A model generated the notes under the pieces. The model saw only the letters and a list, made by a program, of their open reading frames with translations, did not search any database and was not told where the DNA came from. DNA of 64,000 nt, taken from positions 1 through 64,000 of the forward strand of contig CAZZLK010000021.1 in NCBI GenBank assembly GCA_964655195.1, written 5' to 3'. Below are positions 35,550 through 43,224 of the stretch, piece by piece. Each line of letters starts with the position of its first letter. The first letter of the stretch is position 1. Made by a program: the position numbers and the translations under genes. The stretch is from DUMJ01 sp964655195. GTDB lineage: Bacteria > DUMJ01.

Positions 35550-35606
35550 TAATACATTCCTTAATCTCACAACTTTCCAGTTTTTCGGCAGGTTTTTAAA
35601 GTTCAT
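35514..35606 (-). pseudogene. Possible N-terminal relic of a type I restriction specificity subunit
   Basis: On the minus strand, ATG 35606 opens a 31-codon frame reading NLPKNWKVVRLRNVLLDIKFG. The LPxxWxxVxL pattern is how target-recognition domains of HsdS proteins often begin. It stops inside the 3' end of the ABC exporter gene, so at most the first 25-30 residues survive. The match is short, and this call is tentative. Confidence 0.3.
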
Positions 35607-35809
35607 GGTTGCCATCCTCTTTCATCAATAATTCTCTTCACCTTTTCCTTTAAAAATGGATGAGTTTATCACGCATTCCTGCTAACTGCATCCTGCTTTT
35701 CTTCATTTTTGAGGAATTCTTCATAATTGAGTCCGGCTGTATATTTTTCTATTCTTTTGCATGCTTCAAGAATGTCTAACAGAAATTCTCTGTCGGTTCT
35801 TTTAGACAT
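35603..35809 (-). pseudogene. HEPN toxin gene (HepT/DUF86), broken by internal deletions
   Basis: Minus-strand reading from ATG 35809 gives SKRTDREFLLDILEACKRIE, then YTAGLNYEEFL...KQDAV, the start of a HepT-type HEPN RNase. The frame then breaks: a second frame gives GMRDKLIH, the conserved end of the RNase region, directly after the QDAV part, and a third gives PFLKEKVKRIIDERGWQP, a typical C-terminus. About 100 bases between QDAV and GMRDKLIH, and more after LIH, appear lost. The ATG overlaps the stop of the MNT gene, the usual toxin-antitoxin coupling. Confidence 0.72.
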
Positions 35810-36044
35810 ATACTATACTCTCCTTTATCTCCTTTTTAATGTCAAGATATTCAATAAATTCAAGGTATTTTTCAAATGTCAGTTTATCAAGATCAAATTC
35901 CACATAAATGTTAATATCGCTTTTTTCATTCTCCTCTCCCTTTACAAAAGAGCCATAAATACCTATCTTCACTATGTGAAACCTTTGCATAATTTCCTCT
36001 CTATGCCTCCTTAAAGTTTCAAGAATTCTTTCTAAACTCTTCAT
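35802..36044 (-). CDS. MNT-type minimal nucleotidyltransferase (antitoxin of an MNT-HEPN pair)
   Basis: This 80-residue protein has the minimal nucleotidyltransferase core IGIYGSFVKGEENEKSDINIYVEF. Antitoxins of this class usually show GSFARG...SDIDL; here the second catalytic Asp is Asn (SDIN), so activity is doubtful. In working MNT-HEPN systems this protein adds AMP to, and silences, the HEPN RNase. Its partner gene directly downstream is broken. The start codon overlaps the stop of another gene fragment (ATGA). Confidence 0.75.
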   Translation of the reverse strand: MKSLERILETLRRHREEIMQRFHIVKIGIYGSFVKGEENEKSDINIYVEFDLDKLTFEKYLEFIEYLDIKKEIKESIVYV

Positions 36045-36172
36045 AAGCTTACACTTCCAATCATTTCATATAACTTCTTCATTCCCTCTAAGATCTCCTC
36101 CTGCTTTGAAATCAGCTTTTCCATCAGTGTAGCAGGGTCTTCGTAAAAAAACTGATTTTGCCCGAATCTTTT
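36041..36172 (-). pseudogene. C-terminal fragment of an unknown gene, embedded in the murQ tail
   Basis: In a different frame from murQ, minus-strand bases 36172-36041 encode QNQFFYEDPATLMEKL followed by a charged helix (ISKQEEILEGMKKLYEMIG) and a stop that overlaps the MNT start by the ATGA arrangement. This looks like the genuine 3' end of a gene that once preceded the MNT-HEPN pair. The murQ frame over the same bases has an unusual composition. I do not recognise the protein family. Confidence 0.45.
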
Positions 36173-37043
36173 CTAGAGCTACTCTTAAATATCCATCTGA
36201 CTCTTCCAAGAGTCTTCTACTTTCTTCAGGCCCAAGGTTTCCTACTATACTTATTATTGCTTCCTTTACATTCATATTACAAGCTTTTAATCTTTCCAAT
36301 GCTAATTCTTCTGTAGCTCCTGTAATCTTAGTTATTATCCGGATAGCCCTATTTATAAGCTTCTGATTTGTCGGTCTCACATCGACCATAATATTTCCGT
36401 AGACCTTTCCCAGTTTTACCATACTTATAGTACTGAACATATTTAATACCATCTTCTGAGAAGTTCCTGCCTTAAGTCTTGTTGACCCTGCAATAACTTC
36501 TGGACCTGTATCTATCTCTATTGCTATATCCACAAAATCTTTAGCAGGAGAATTATAGTTGTTTGTCAACAGGATAGTCCTTGCACCCCTTTTATGTGCT
36601 TCTTCCAAGGCAGAAAGAACAAATGGGGTGGTGCCACTGGCAGTTATACCTACCACTGCATCATTATCAGATATACTTCTTCTTTCTATCTCTTCCCTTC
36701 CCTGTTTAACATCATCCTCGGCATATTCTACTGCAGATGTGATAGCCCTTTCTCCTCCGGCAATTATAGCCTGGACCATTTCTGGATCCACCCCGAAAGT
36801 AGGTGGACATTCCGCAGAATCTAAGATGCCTAACCTTCCGCTAGTTCCAGCTCCTACATAGAGTAGTCTTCCACCTTTTTTAAAGCACTCGACTATAATA
36901 TCAATAGCCCTAGCTATGTCTGGCAAGACCTTTTCTATAGCCAATGGGACCTTCTTATCTTCCTGATTCATAAGTTTAACCATCTCGATGGTGCTCAGTA
37001 GATCAAAATTTGACGTCAACTCATTATAGTCTTCTGTTCCCAT
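36066..37043 (-). CDS. murQ: N-acetylmuramic acid 6-phosphate etherase
   Basis: MurQ cleaves MurNAc-6-phosphate to GlcNAc-6-phosphate and D-lactate in cell-wall recycling. Strong motifs: LYVGAGTSGRLGILDSAECPPTFG with the catalytic Glu, AGGERAITSAVEYAEDD, GITASGTTPFV, STRLKAGTSQKMVLNM, and YGNIMVDVRPTN. E. coli MurQ ends just after the segment matching DGYLRVALEKIR; here about 31 further residues follow with no family similarity, reading through foreign DNA. ATG 37043 is preferred because GGGGTG precedes it by 6 bases; GTG 37052 is in frame. Confidence 0.95.
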   Translation of the reverse strand: MGTEDYNELTSNFDLLSTIEMVKLMNQEDKKVPLAIEKVLPDIARAIDIIVECFKKGGRLLYVGAGTSGRLGILDSAECPPTFGVDPEMVQAIIAGGERAITSAVEYAEDDVKQGREEIERRSISDNDAVVGITASGTTPFVLSALEEAHKRGARTILLTNNYNSPAKDFVDIAIEIDTGPEVIAGSTRLKAGTSQKMVLNMFSTISMVKLGKVYGNIMVDVRPTNQKLINRAIRIITKITGATEELALERLKACNMNVKEAIISIVGNLGPEESRRLLEESDGYLRVALEKIRAKSVFLRRPCYTDGKADFKAGGDLRGNEEVI

Positions 37044-37048
37044 ACAGT

Positions 37049-37960
37049 TCACCCCTTTTCTAGATATCTCTGTCCTATCAATATAGCTCCAACTATAGGC
37101 TCTGCTCTGGCTGGGAAGATACTAACATTTGGGAATTTCTCTCTTATATACCTGGTGAAGGAATCAGTTATTATATCTCTTGCCTTAAAGAATCCTCCAG
37201 TATATGCTATGTTGAATTTATCTTCACTCTGGTATCCTAAACCTTCTGCTGTTGAAATAGCTAGACAACTTAGCTCATAAGCTGCAGATTTCAATATTTC
37301 CAACGCTACCTTATCTCCAAGTTCCCCAGCCTTTACAACATATCTAGCGAAACCAGATATTATGTCTTTAGCTTTCTCGTAAATAATCTTTATTAATGCC
37401 TCCATTTCTCCAGCGCCAAGATATTCATAAATCATATCTAAGAGAACCGTTTCTTCCCCCCTTCCATCGTATGCCTTGAGTCCTGCTATAATCCCTCTTC
37501 TACCAACATCATATGCGCTACCCTCATCCCCTAATAGATATCCCCAACCACCAGTTCTCTTTTCTGTATTATTCCTCCTCCCATAGCCAATTGAGCCTGT
37601 ACCAGCTATAACTATTATACCTTCAGTATCTAAGAGGGCTCCTACCAAAGCAATATGTGCATCGGTGGTCACTATAACATCATTTGCGATATTCAAAGAG
37701 AAAAGAAAATCCCTCAATTCCCATTCTTTCTTAGCTACCCCAGCGACTCCAGCGCTAATTAGACTAATTTTAATATTAGGGATTTGTCTGAGTGCAGACT
37801 CTATCCCCTCTATAATGTTTTCTATGGCAACTTTTCTTGGGGTTGTGGTCCAGTTTGACGGACCACTATAAGCCTTAGAGATTATCTCTCCTGTATCTGT
37901 AGCTACTGCTACTTCTGTCTTTGTTCCTCCACCATCTATACCAAGGATATACCTTGCCAA
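37049..37960 (-). CDS. BadF/BadG-type amino-sugar kinase (GlcNAc/MurNAc kinase)
   Basis: This 303-residue protein is of the sugar kinase/actin fold: phosphate-1 loop GIDGGGTKTEVAVAT at the start, VVAG-type middle, phosphate-2 segment GIIVIAGTGSIGYGR, and GGWGYLLGDEGSAYDVGRRGI. This matches N-acetylglucosamine and N-acetylmuramic acid kinases. Sitting between namZ and murQ, it most likely phosphorylates MurNAc to the MurQ substrate, as MurK does in clostridia. It starts at TTG 37960 behind AGGAGG. Confidence 0.88.
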   Translation of the reverse strand: MARYILGIDGGGTKTEVAVATDTGEIISKAYSGPSNWTTTPRKVAIENIIEGIESALRQIPNIKISLISAGVAGVAKKEWELRDFLFSLNIANDVIVTTDAHIALVGALLDTEGIIVIAGTGSIGYGRRNNTEKRTGGWGYLLGDEGSAYDVGRRGIIAGLKAYDGRGEETVLLDMIYEYLGAGEMEALIKIIYEKAKDIISGFARYVVKAGELGDKVALEILKSAAYELSCLAISTAEGLGYQSEDKFNIAYTGGFFKARDIITDSFTRYIREKFPNVSIFPARAEPIVGAILIGQRYLEKG

Positions 37961-37972
37961 AATACATCCTCC

Positions 37973-39196
37973 TTACTTATAGATCAAATATTTACTCCTT
38001 AATCTCAGAAAATCTCCTATACCCTTTTCCCAGGTTTTTATAATTTCTTTAGGATTCATACCACTCTCTATGTACTTTCTAATCCTATCTGTTCCCATAC
38101 TTAAATCAAAGATATACCTACCATTAGACCTGTCTCCCCAGTTAAAACTCTTAGGATAAAGCCTGTATATAACGTCTAGAATATTCAGACAGACTTCCAG
38201 TGGTTTAAACTTATTTCTATCGTTTATAAATATCTCTATACCCTTACATACCTCATTCTGAAATTTAGAGTATCGAGGTATAAAGTAAGCAGCTCTAAAT
38301 GCAACTCCCTCAATCTTTCTTCTCAAAAGTTCTTCTATCAGTCTATCAGGATCAATGTAAGGGGCTCCAACAAAGTGAAAAGGTTTAGTCGTTCCAACAC
38401 CTACAGATAGATACGTATCCCCTATAGGACCAGTACAGGGATATAACATTACTGTCTCAAAGTCCGGGATATTGGGAGAAGATATAACCCAATGTAATCC
38501 AGTCTGATCAAACAACATAGCCCTCCTCCATCCCTTCATAGGAATAACTGTCAGCCTTGAGGATATCCTAAATTCGCTGTTAAATAGGAGTGCCAATTCT
38601 CCAACAGTCATTCCATATATATTAGGTATTGGATAGAGTCCGATAAAAGAACTGAAATCAGTTTCTAACACAGGACCATCCACATATACCCCACCGAGAG
38701 GGTTAGGTCTATCAAGAACTATAAAATCTATACCATTCTCCTTTGCGGATTGCATAGCCAGAGCCATAGTAGATATATAAGTATAATGTCTTACTCCAAC
38801 ATCCTGTATATCAAAAATAAGGGCATCTATATCCTTTAGCATATCTCGAGTAGGCTTTCTCGTTTCCCCATAAAGACTATATAAAGGAAGCCTAGTCTTT
38901 TCATCTATATAGCTCTTTACGTACTCTCCCGCTAATCTTTCTCCCCTTATACCATGTTCTGGTGAAAAAAGGGCTGTTAGCTTTACCTCAGGGTTCCTGT
39001 AAAGGAGATCTATATTACTTCTTAACTGACTATCAACACCAGTCTGATTCGTAATAAGCCCTACACGTTTCCCTCTTATAAGATCAACCCTTTCACTCAG
39101 TAAGACCTCTAATCCTAACTTTACTTTACCATTTGCCATAACAATCTCACTAACTATAATACTTAAAGATAATAATGCTACTATAAATCTAACCAT
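37973..39196 (-). CDS. namZ: Secreted exo-beta-N-acetylmuramidase (NamZ, DUF1343)
   Basis: An N-terminal signal segment (about 3-21) is followed by the DUF1343 domain: GLITNQTGVDSQLRSNIDLL, LTALFSPEHGIRGE, LIFDIQDVGVRHYTYISTM, VLDRPNPLGGVYVDGP and the C-terminal NWGDRSNGRYIFDLSMGTD. NamZ removes MurNAc from the non-reducing end of peptidoglycan fragments, outside the cytoplasm. With the kinase and MurQ downstream this makes a compact MurNAc salvage operon. Length 407 is typical; GAAGGAG precedes the ATG. Confidence 0.9.
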   Translation of the reverse strand: MVRFIVALLSLSIIVSEIVMANGKVKLGLEVLLSERVDLIRGKRVGLITNQTGVDSQLRSNIDLLYRNPEVKLTALFSPEHGIRGERLAGEYVKSYIDEKTRLPLYSLYGETRKPTRDMLKDIDALIFDIQDVGVRHYTYISTMALAMQSAKENGIDFIVLDRPNPLGGVYVDGPVLETDFSSFIGLYPIPNIYGMTVGELALLFNSEFRISSRLTVIPMKGWRRAMLFDQTGLHWVISSPNIPDFETVMLYPCTGPIGDTYLSVGVGTTKPFHFVGAPYIDPDRLIEELLRRKIEGVAFRAAYFIPRYSKFQNEVCKGIEIFINDRNKFKPLEVCLNILDVIYRLYPKSFNWGDRSNGRYIFDLSMGTDRIRKYIESGMNPKEIIKTWEKGIGDFLRLRSKYLIYK

Positions 39197-39256
39197 AAAT
39201 AAGTATCTCCTTCACTAGAAAGAGTTTATCATATAGGGAAATATCTATCAATTTTA

Positions 39257-39265
39257 TGCTAAAAT
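39257..39265 (+). promoter_or_regulatory. Extended -10 promoter giving a leaderless ogg transcript
   Basis: TGCTAAAAT lies so that exactly 6 bases separate the -10 hexamer from the ATG at 39272. Transcription would start at or next to the ATG, and no Shine-Dalgarno sequence exists. The same geometry occurs before tdk at 46490. Confidence 0.6.
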
Positions 39266-39271
39266 TTTTCT

Positions 39272-39910
39272 ATGAAAGAACTACTGGATAAATTTATTGG
39301 GAAGTTGAGGGTAATAGAAGAAAGAGCCAAGCCATCTGTGGATGAAAGGATATCTCAATTTAAAAGACTGGGATCATACGGCACGGAAGAGGAACTTTTT
39401 TCTGAACTGAGTTTCTGCGTACTTACTGCTAACTGGAGCGCCAGTGGAGGGATAAGAGCTCAGGAAAAGATAGGAACCTCAGGTTTTATCAAGTACTCGC
39501 AAGAAAAACTATCCCGGATTCTATCTGATCTTGGGCACCGATTCCCATATAAAAGGGCGGAATTCATAGTAGAAAATAGGTATCTTCTTGGAAGACTTAA
39601 AGAGTTTATCCATTTACCATCAGTAGAAGCGAGGAAAGAGCTGGTAAGATCTGCCAAGGGAATCGGATGGAAAGAATCAAGTCACTTTCTGAGAAATGTT
39701 GGAAACCTGGAAGTTGCTATTCTGGACAGACACATACTTAGGGTACTTAAAGATCTAGATTTAATAAACGAAATACCTAATGGCTGGACAGAGAAGAAAT
39801 ATCTCTCTATCGAAGAGGTATTCAAAGAACTATCTGAGAGATTTGGTAAATTACCCGGAGAGACTGACCTTTATATCTGGTATTTAATAAAGGGTAAGGT
39901 AGAAAAGTAA
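39272..39910 (+). CDS. ogg: N-glycosylase/DNA lyase (Ogg2 family)
   Basis: This 212-residue helix-hairpin-helix GPD glycosylase removes 8-oxoguanine. The hairpin and active site read AKGIGWKESSHFLRNVG with catalytic Lys K134, followed by ILDRHIL with catalytic Asp D152. The N-terminal FSELSFCVLTANWSASGG and the C-terminal DLYIWYLIKGKVEK fit the archaeal/Thermotoga-type Ogg2. Ogg2 is frequent in thermophiles. It is transcribed divergently from namZ, apparently from a leaderless promoter. Confidence 0.93.
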   Translation: MKELLDKFIGKLRVIEERAKPSVDERISQFKRLGSYGTEEELFSELSFCVLTANWSASGGIRAQEKIGTSGFIKYSQEKLSRILSDLGHRFPYKRAEFIVENRYLLGRLKEFIHLPSVEARKELVRSAKGIGWKESSHFLRNVGNLEVAILDRHILRVLKDLDLINEIPNGWTEKKYLSIEEVFKELSERFGKLPGETDLYIWYLIKGKVEK

Positions 39911-39915
39911 AGCAC

Positions 39916-39943
39916 TTGACTTAATAAAAAATTTTGATAATAT
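39916..39943 (+). promoter_or_regulatory. Sigma-70-type promoter for rubrerythrin
   Basis: TTGACT (39916-39921) and TAATAT (39938-39943) are 16 bases apart, with TG one base before the -10. A leader of about 35 nt carries AAGGAGG before the ATG. This is one of the best promoters in the window. Confidence 0.7.
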
Positions 39944-39984
39944 TAAGTAAATAATAAAAATTATCCTCTAAGGAGGTTGATAGT

Positions 39985-40488
39985 ATGAGAAAGATGACGG
40001 AAGAAAGTCTAAAGGCAGCATTTGCCGGTGAGAGTCAAGCCCATATGAAGTATACAATCTTTGCCGAGATCGCAGAGCAAGAGGGTAGGCCAAATCTAGC
40101 TAGACTATTCAGGGCGATAGCAGATGCAGAAAAGGTTCATGCAACAAATCACTTGAAAGCTCTGTCCGGTATAAAAGGTTCTTCAGATAATATACAAGTC
40201 TGTATAGATGGTGAAAATTTTGAGGTCCAAGAGATGTATCCGGCGTATAATGCCATAGCAGAGCTGCAGAATGAGCCAGAGGCAAAGAGAAGTATACATT
40301 TTGCCCTTGAAGCGGAAAAGATACACTCAGCTATGTATCAAAAGGCAAAGCAAGCTGTAGATAGTGGAAACGATATAGAAGTTGGGGATATCTACATCTG
40401 TCAGGTGTGTGGTCATACAGTAGAAGGTTCTGTCCCTGACAGATGTCCCATATGTGGTGCACCAAGAGAAAAGTTTAAAAAATTTTAA
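39985..40488 (+). CDS. rbr: Rubrerythrin
   Basis: This 167-residue non-heme iron peroxidase protects anaerobes against hydrogen peroxide. The N-terminal four-helix domain carries the diiron ligands (AGESQAHMKYTIFAEIAE, ADAEKVHA, EAEKIHSAMY), and the C-terminal rubredoxin domain has CQVCG and CPICGAPREKF. A perfect AAGGAGG lies upstream. It is co-transcribed with a rubredoxin-like protein. Confidence 0.96.
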   Translation: MRKMTEESLKAAFAGESQAHMKYTIFAEIAEQEGRPNLARLFRAIADAEKVHATNHLKALSGIKGSSDNIQVCIDGENFEVQEMYPAYNAIAELQNEPEAKRSIHFALEAEKIHSAMYQKAKQAVDSGNDIEVGDIYICQVCGHTVEGSVPDRCPICGAPREKFKKF

Positions 40489-40502
40489 AAGGGGTGATTT
40501 AT

Positions 40503-40838
40503 ATGAATAAGTGGAGATGTGGAGTTTGTGGTATTATTCTGGATGTAGAGAATCCACCTGATGTATGTCCAAAATGTGGAGCTCCTAAAGAAAAGTTTTC
40601 ACAGATCCCCGAGGACCAAGCTAAACTTATAGATAGAGCTAGGTTTACTAATGGACTCCATATAGAACTATTTACATTAATGGCAAAAGTCGCAGAGTTG
40701 GCTCAAAAAGGAATAGAGGACAATCTAGATCCACCATGCGTTAAGATCTTTACTGAAGCAAAGGAACAGGCTATTCTATTTCAGCAGAAGATAAAGGCAG
40801 AGATTCAGGGACACATAAGTAAGGGTAAGTGGGGATAA
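40503..40838 (+). CDS. Rubredoxin-like domain protein with helical tail
   Basis: This 111-residue protein begins with a small iron-binding domain (WRCGVCGIILDVENPPDVCPKCGAPKEKF: two CxxC pairs) followed by a helical region. It is likely an electron donor or partner of the rubrerythrin encoded just upstream. ATG 40503 is chosen because GGGGTG precedes it; the in-frame GTG 40494 is part of that ribosome site. Confidence 0.85.
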   Translation: MNKWRCGVCGIILDVENPPDVCPKCGAPKEKFSQIPEDQAKLIDRARFTNGLHIELFTLMAKVAELAQKGIEDNLDPPCVKIFTEAKEQAILFQQKIKAEIQGHISKGKWG

Positions 40839-40847
40839 ATACTCAGC

Positions 40848-40893
40848 AATAAAGGGCGACAACTAATAGAAGGTTGTCGCCCTTTATTTATTT
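40848..40893 (+). terminator. Rho-independent terminator after the rubrerythrin operon
   Basis: Bases 40848-40863 pair perfectly with 40873-40888 (16 bp) around a 9-base loop, and the 3' arm leads into TTTATTTATTT. It separates the oxidative-stress pair from the aminotransferase gene. Confidence 0.93.
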
Positions 40894-40894
40894 C

Positions 40895-40903
40895 TGGTAT
40901 ACT
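40895..40903 (+). promoter_or_regulatory. Extended -10 promoter for the DegT aminotransferase gene
   Basis: TGGTATACT overlaps the end of the terminator and lies 20 bases before the preferred TTG start. The predicted transcript would begin near 40910, directly before GGAGGTGAT. Confidence 0.55.
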
Positions 40904-40923
40904 ATTTGATGGAGGTGATAATC

Positions 40924-42105
40924 TTGTATAGGATAGGTAAAGAGGAATTAGAAGAGATACAGAGGGTCTTTGAAAGTAAGCAGTTATTAAGATATGGTGA
41001 TCCTAATGTAGGACATCTTCAAGAGGTAGTAACATTTGAAAGGGAATGGGCGGAAAAGATAGGTACCAAATATGCATTACTTATGGCTGGAGGAGGAACT
41101 TCTGCTTTGGCGAGTGGTCTGATTGGACTTGGGATAGGTCCTGGAGATGAGGTTATTGTCCCAGGTTATACCTTTATCGCTACCGCTTCAGCAGTCTTAA
41201 ATGCAGGAGCCATACCTGTTATAGCAGAAGTAGATGAAACCCTAACCTTAGACCCTGAAGATCTTGAAAGAAAGATCACACCAAATACCAGGGCTGTCAT
41301 ACCTGTTCATATGCAGGGATTACCAGCAGATATGGACAGGATAATTGAGATAGCAAAAAGACATAATATAAAGGTTATAGAAGATGCCTGTCAGGCTGTA
41401 GGGGGAAGTTATAAAGGAAAAAGATTAGGAAGTCTAGGCGATGTTGGTGTGTTTAGCTTTAACTATTATAAGATAATAAGCTGTGGAGAGGGTGGATGCA
41501 TAGTTACAAATGATAGATTGGTTTATGAAAGGGTTCTGGTATATCACGATAGCGGATTCGTCTTTCTCAGTCCCTCTTCTAAGGAGGTAAGTATACCAAT
41601 TTTTATAGGATTACAATTGAGAGCAAATGAAATTATGGGTGCAATATTACGGATTCAGCTTAGAAGACTCGATGGGATACTTTCAGATTTAAGACGCATC
41701 AAAAAGTTTTTCGTCGATGAGCTCAAAAGTACAGGTGTAAAGTTTGTTCCAGTTAATGACCCAGAAGGAGATTGCAGTGTGGTTGTCGGTTTCCAGTTTG
41801 AATCTGAGAAAGAGGCTAGAGAATTTGCTCAAAAAGAAGGAGTAAATGGATGGCTACCAATAGATACGGGAAAACATGTATACTCTAACTGGGAACCAAT
41901 TCTAGAACATAGGGTTGGACATCACCCTAGGTTAAATCCGTTTGAATTTCCAGAAAATAGAGGTCTCAGAATAGACTACTCCAAAGATATGTGTCCAAAG
42001 ACACTTGATATTCTTAGTAGAACTGTATTCATATCTATCAATCCTGACTGGACTGAAAGAGAGATAGAAAAAAGAGTAGAAGCCTGCCGAAAGGCTCTCA
42101 GTTAG
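40924..42105 (+). CDS. DegT/DnrJ/EryC1/StrS family aminotransferase
   Basis: This PLP enzyme of about 393 residues transfers an amino group to a keto-sugar or cyclitol. Visible: MAGGGTSALASGLIGLGIGPGDEVIVPGYTFIATASAVL, AVIPVHMQGLPADMD, VIEDACQAVGGSYKG, and the PLP-lysine region FSFNYYKIISCGEGG. TTG 40924 is preferred because GGAGGTGAT precedes it by 4 bases; an in-frame ATG at 40909 lies 5 bases after the -10 hexamer and could be a leaderless start. No sugar pathway genes adjoin, so the substrate is open. Confidence 0.88.
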   Translation: MYRIGKEELEEIQRVFESKQLLRYGDPNVGHLQEVVTFEREWAEKIGTKYALLMAGGGTSALASGLIGLGIGPGDEVIVPGYTFIATASAVLNAGAIPVIAEVDETLTLDPEDLERKITPNTRAVIPVHMQGLPADMDRIIEIAKRHNIKVIEDACQAVGGSYKGKRLGSLGDVGVFSFNYYKIISCGEGGCIVTNDRLVYERVLVYHDSGFVFLSPSSKEVSIPIFIGLQLRANEIMGAILRIQLRRLDGILSDLRRIKKFFVDELKSTGVKFVPVNDPEGDCSVVVGFQFESEKEAREFAQKEGVNGWLPIDTGKHVYSNWEPILEHRVGHHPRLNPFEFPENRGLRIDYSKDMCPKTLDILSRTVFISINPDWTEREIEKRVEACRKALS

Positions 42106-42128
42106 AGTATAATAGGAGGAATAAAGGA

Positions 42129-42560
42129 TTGAAAAATTATAGAAAAGCATTCAGTCTTATATCAATAGTAGTTTTTCTGTTTGCTATAACCGGACTTAAC
42201 GGATGCGACTGCAGTAAGCCATTTATAGAAAAAGTCGAGGTATGGATAGATAGAAATACTACAGATGGAATACCCTACGAAGAGCAAATCTTCCCTGTAG
42301 GGCCTACATATAAGATCCCCCAAAATACAAGTTTCAGAATAAAGATAAAGACTCAAGCGACCATATCTAATCTAAATAATAGTACAGTCCAGATCACCCC
42401 ATCAATCTCTATCCCTATAGAACATCTAGAAGATACATGGTATAAAGCAGACTATGATAATCTTTCTGGGACTTTAGCTGCTGGGACTTATAATGTTACT
42501 ATAATTATCAACCACGATGGAAGGATCCTGACACAAAGTATCGTTATTCAGATCGAATAA
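42129..42560 (+). CDS. Predicted lipoprotein, unknown function
   Basis: This 143-residue protein has a hydrophobic leader ending in the lipobox LNGC (Cys 26), so it should be lipid-anchored. The mature part is rich in beta-strand-type residues, and its end (SGTLAAGTYNVTIIINHDGRI) resembles the last strands of an Ig-like or fibronectin-like domain. It starts at TTG 42129 behind AGGAGG. It converges on a small outer-membrane-type gene. I do not recognise the family. Confidence 0.75.
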   Translation: MKNYRKAFSLISIVVFLFAITGLNGCDCSKPFIEKVEVWIDRNTTDGIPYEEQIFPVGPTYKIPQNTSFRIKIKTQATISNLNNSTVQITPSISIPIEHLEDTWYKADYDNLSGTLAAGTYNVTIIINHDGRILTQSIVIQIE

Positions 42561-42575
42561 GAGTTTTATCTGATA

Positions 42576-43016
42576 CTAGAATCTAAAGCCTAAACCCAGT
42601 GCAAGTCCCAAATCAGGATAGAAAGAATATTCCGTGGTGCTATCGTAAGTGTACTCTTCTACGCCTAACCTGAGTTGAATTCCCATTTTGAGTTCCATCC
42701 CTAAAGGTCCAACAAATATAAGTCCGCCTTCTGCATAAGGGAGTATAAATACTTCAACCCCTCCCTCTCCATAGAAATAAATAGGACCGCCCAAATGGAA
42801 GTATCTCCTATAACCTACTCCAAGGAAAGTCAGACCTATAAGAGCCTCTGGTTCTCCTCTTGGACCCAAATCTGTATAGTAACCCAAGATGATTGAGTCT
42901 AGGCCTACTCTAATCCTCTTGTCCACTAATGAGTCAGCGTAAGCAGGAGTAACAGAGGTTACAGTTATAAGTACTGCTAAGATAAACCCCAATAACCTAA
43001 TCCTATACATCTTCAT
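42576..43016 (-). CDS. Small predicted outer-membrane beta-barrel protein
   Basis: The 146-residue product has a clear signal peptide (FILAVLITVTSVTPAYA, cleavage near 27) and then alternating glycine- and aromatic-rich strands, ending ...LALGLGFRF with a terminal Phe, the usual BamA-recognised end. About eight strands would fit. GGGAGG precedes the ATG. Function is unknown. Confidence 0.75.
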   Translation of the reverse strand: MKMYRIRLLGFILAVLITVTSVTPAYADSLVDKRIRVGLDSIILGYYTDLGPRGEPEALIGLTFLGVGYRRYFHLGGPIYFYGEGGVEVFILPYAEGGLIFVGPLGMELKMGIQLRLGVEEYTYDSTTEYSFYPDLGLALGLGFRF

Positions 43017-43104
43017 AATACCTCCCTTTTATAATTTTTAATTTAGGAAATTAAGATCCCCTAACCGCATAAAAGATTAAAAGATCTTAACTTCTCTAGC
43101 TAGA

Positions 43105-43134
43105 ATTATACATCAAGATATAATTTCATTTCAA
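43105..43134 (-). promoter_or_regulatory. Promoter for the small outer-membrane protein
   Basis: On the minus strand TTGAAA and TATAAT are 18 bases apart. The leader is about 80 nt and holds an inverted repeat: TTAAGATC (43051) and GATCTTAA (43083) could pair, suggesting a leader hairpin. Confidence 0.55.
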
Positions 43135-43154
43135 GACAGAAGGATAATCCGAAG

Positions 43155-43184
43155 TTGACAAGAAGTCTTTGGGAATGATATTAT
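43155..43184 (+). promoter_or_regulatory. Sigma-70-type promoter for the small Ig-like gene
   Basis: TTGACA (43155-43160) and TATTAT (43179-43184) are 18 bases apart. The leader carries GGGAGGAGG before ATG 43225. It is divergent from the outer-membrane protein promoter. Confidence 0.65.
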
Positions 43185-43224
43185 TGAGTTTAGAAAATAT
43201 CCTATTGGGAGGAGGTAAGATAAG

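Noticed and set aside
35727..36014. A 95-codon plus-strand frame over the MNT gene region
   Set aside because: It is the shadow of the MNT nucleotidyltransferase on the minus strand, whose motif is recognisable; the plus-strand product is hydrophobic noise.
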